Source: Methanoregulaceae archaeon
GTDB taxonomy: Archaea > Halobacteriota > Methanomicrobia > Methanomicrobiales > Methanospirillaceae
DNA: 13,236 nt
NCBI GenBank assembly: GCA_013331215.1
Contig: DUGU01000077.1
Span: forward strand, 1-13,236
Direction of reading: 5' to 3'
Every line of letters begins with the position of its first letter. Position 1 is the stretch's first letter. The notes beneath the pieces were generated by a model, which ran no database searches, had not been told where the DNA came from, and saw only the letters and a list, made by a program, of their open reading frames with translations. Both the position numbers and the translations under genes were made by a program. Shown piece by piece: positions 13,151 through 13,236 of the stretch.

Positions 13151-13236
13151 ACGACCCCCGTTACCGTCTCCTTGCGGTGGCGGCCCTCTCGGGGTCTGCG
13201 TTCCTCTCGGTGACGGGAGCTGTCGGGGCCGCACTC
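13147..13236 (+). CDS. Start of an EcfT-like transmembrane component (truncated by window end)
   Basis: Thirty residues are visible: a short polar start (MNDPRYR) and then a hydrophobic helix (LLAVAALSGSAFLSVTGAVG). The gene begins with an ATGA overlap on the second ATPase. In ECF transporters an S component and two ATPases are completed by an EcfT membrane protein, and the first hydrophobic segment fits one. The coupling helices that would prove it lie outside the window, so the call rests mainly on context. Confidence 0.6.
   Translation, partial: MNDPRYRLLAVAALSGSAFLSVTGAVGAAL

Overview
The window most probably comes from a GC-rich methanogenic archaeon, likely of the order Methanomicrobiales. 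This rests on a DUF2111 protein (a methanogen-associated family), an FmdE-type protein with a zinc ribbon, a membrane-anchored double winged-helix regulator of a type common in methanogens, A/T-rich archaeal TATA-like boxes and frequent ATGA gene overlaps. The genus is inference only. I see no rRNA, tRNA, CRISPR array, insertion sequence or phage gene.

Left part (1-5060), all on the minus strand: a type IIIA proton-pumping P-type ATPase (135-2603); about 450 bp with no convincing gene; a four-helix membrane PAS/ATPase protein built like a sensor histidine kinase but with Cys where the phosphoacceptor His should be (3050-4354); and a small DUF4405 cytochrome-b-like membrane protein (4560-4943).

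Middle (5061-7183), minus strand: a compact cluster of a two-helix membrane protein ending in HRRTMPRRM, an FmdE/zinc-ribbon protein, a TauE/SafE permease, and a small one-helix protein carrying the same HRRTxPR motif. The two HRRT proteins look related and bracket FmdE and TauE, which suggests one functional unit of unknown substrate.

Next (7184-9951): a secreted Cys- and Asp-rich repeat protein (7272-7661) whose mRNA leader holds a strong hairpin covering its ribosome-binding sequence. It converges on a 642-residue membrane-anchored regulator (minus strand, 7704-9632) with about 420 residues of low-complexity extracellular linker and two winged helices. An inverted repeat lies in that regulator's promoter, and several further hairpins fill the gap before the next gene.

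Right part (9952-13236), plus strand: a biotin region. A DUF2111 protein overlaps birA (biotin protein ligase/repressor) by ATGA. birA is followed by bioY, two ECF ATPases and the start of an EcfT gene cut by the window end; these genes overlap by four bases each (ATGA or TTGA). A perfect 9-bp inverted repeat with a 14-nt spacer sits on the bioY ribosome-binding site and start codon and resembles the known BirA operator layout. BirA therefore probably senses biotin and represses the uptake operon. A half-matching site lies ahead of the DUF2111-birA unit.
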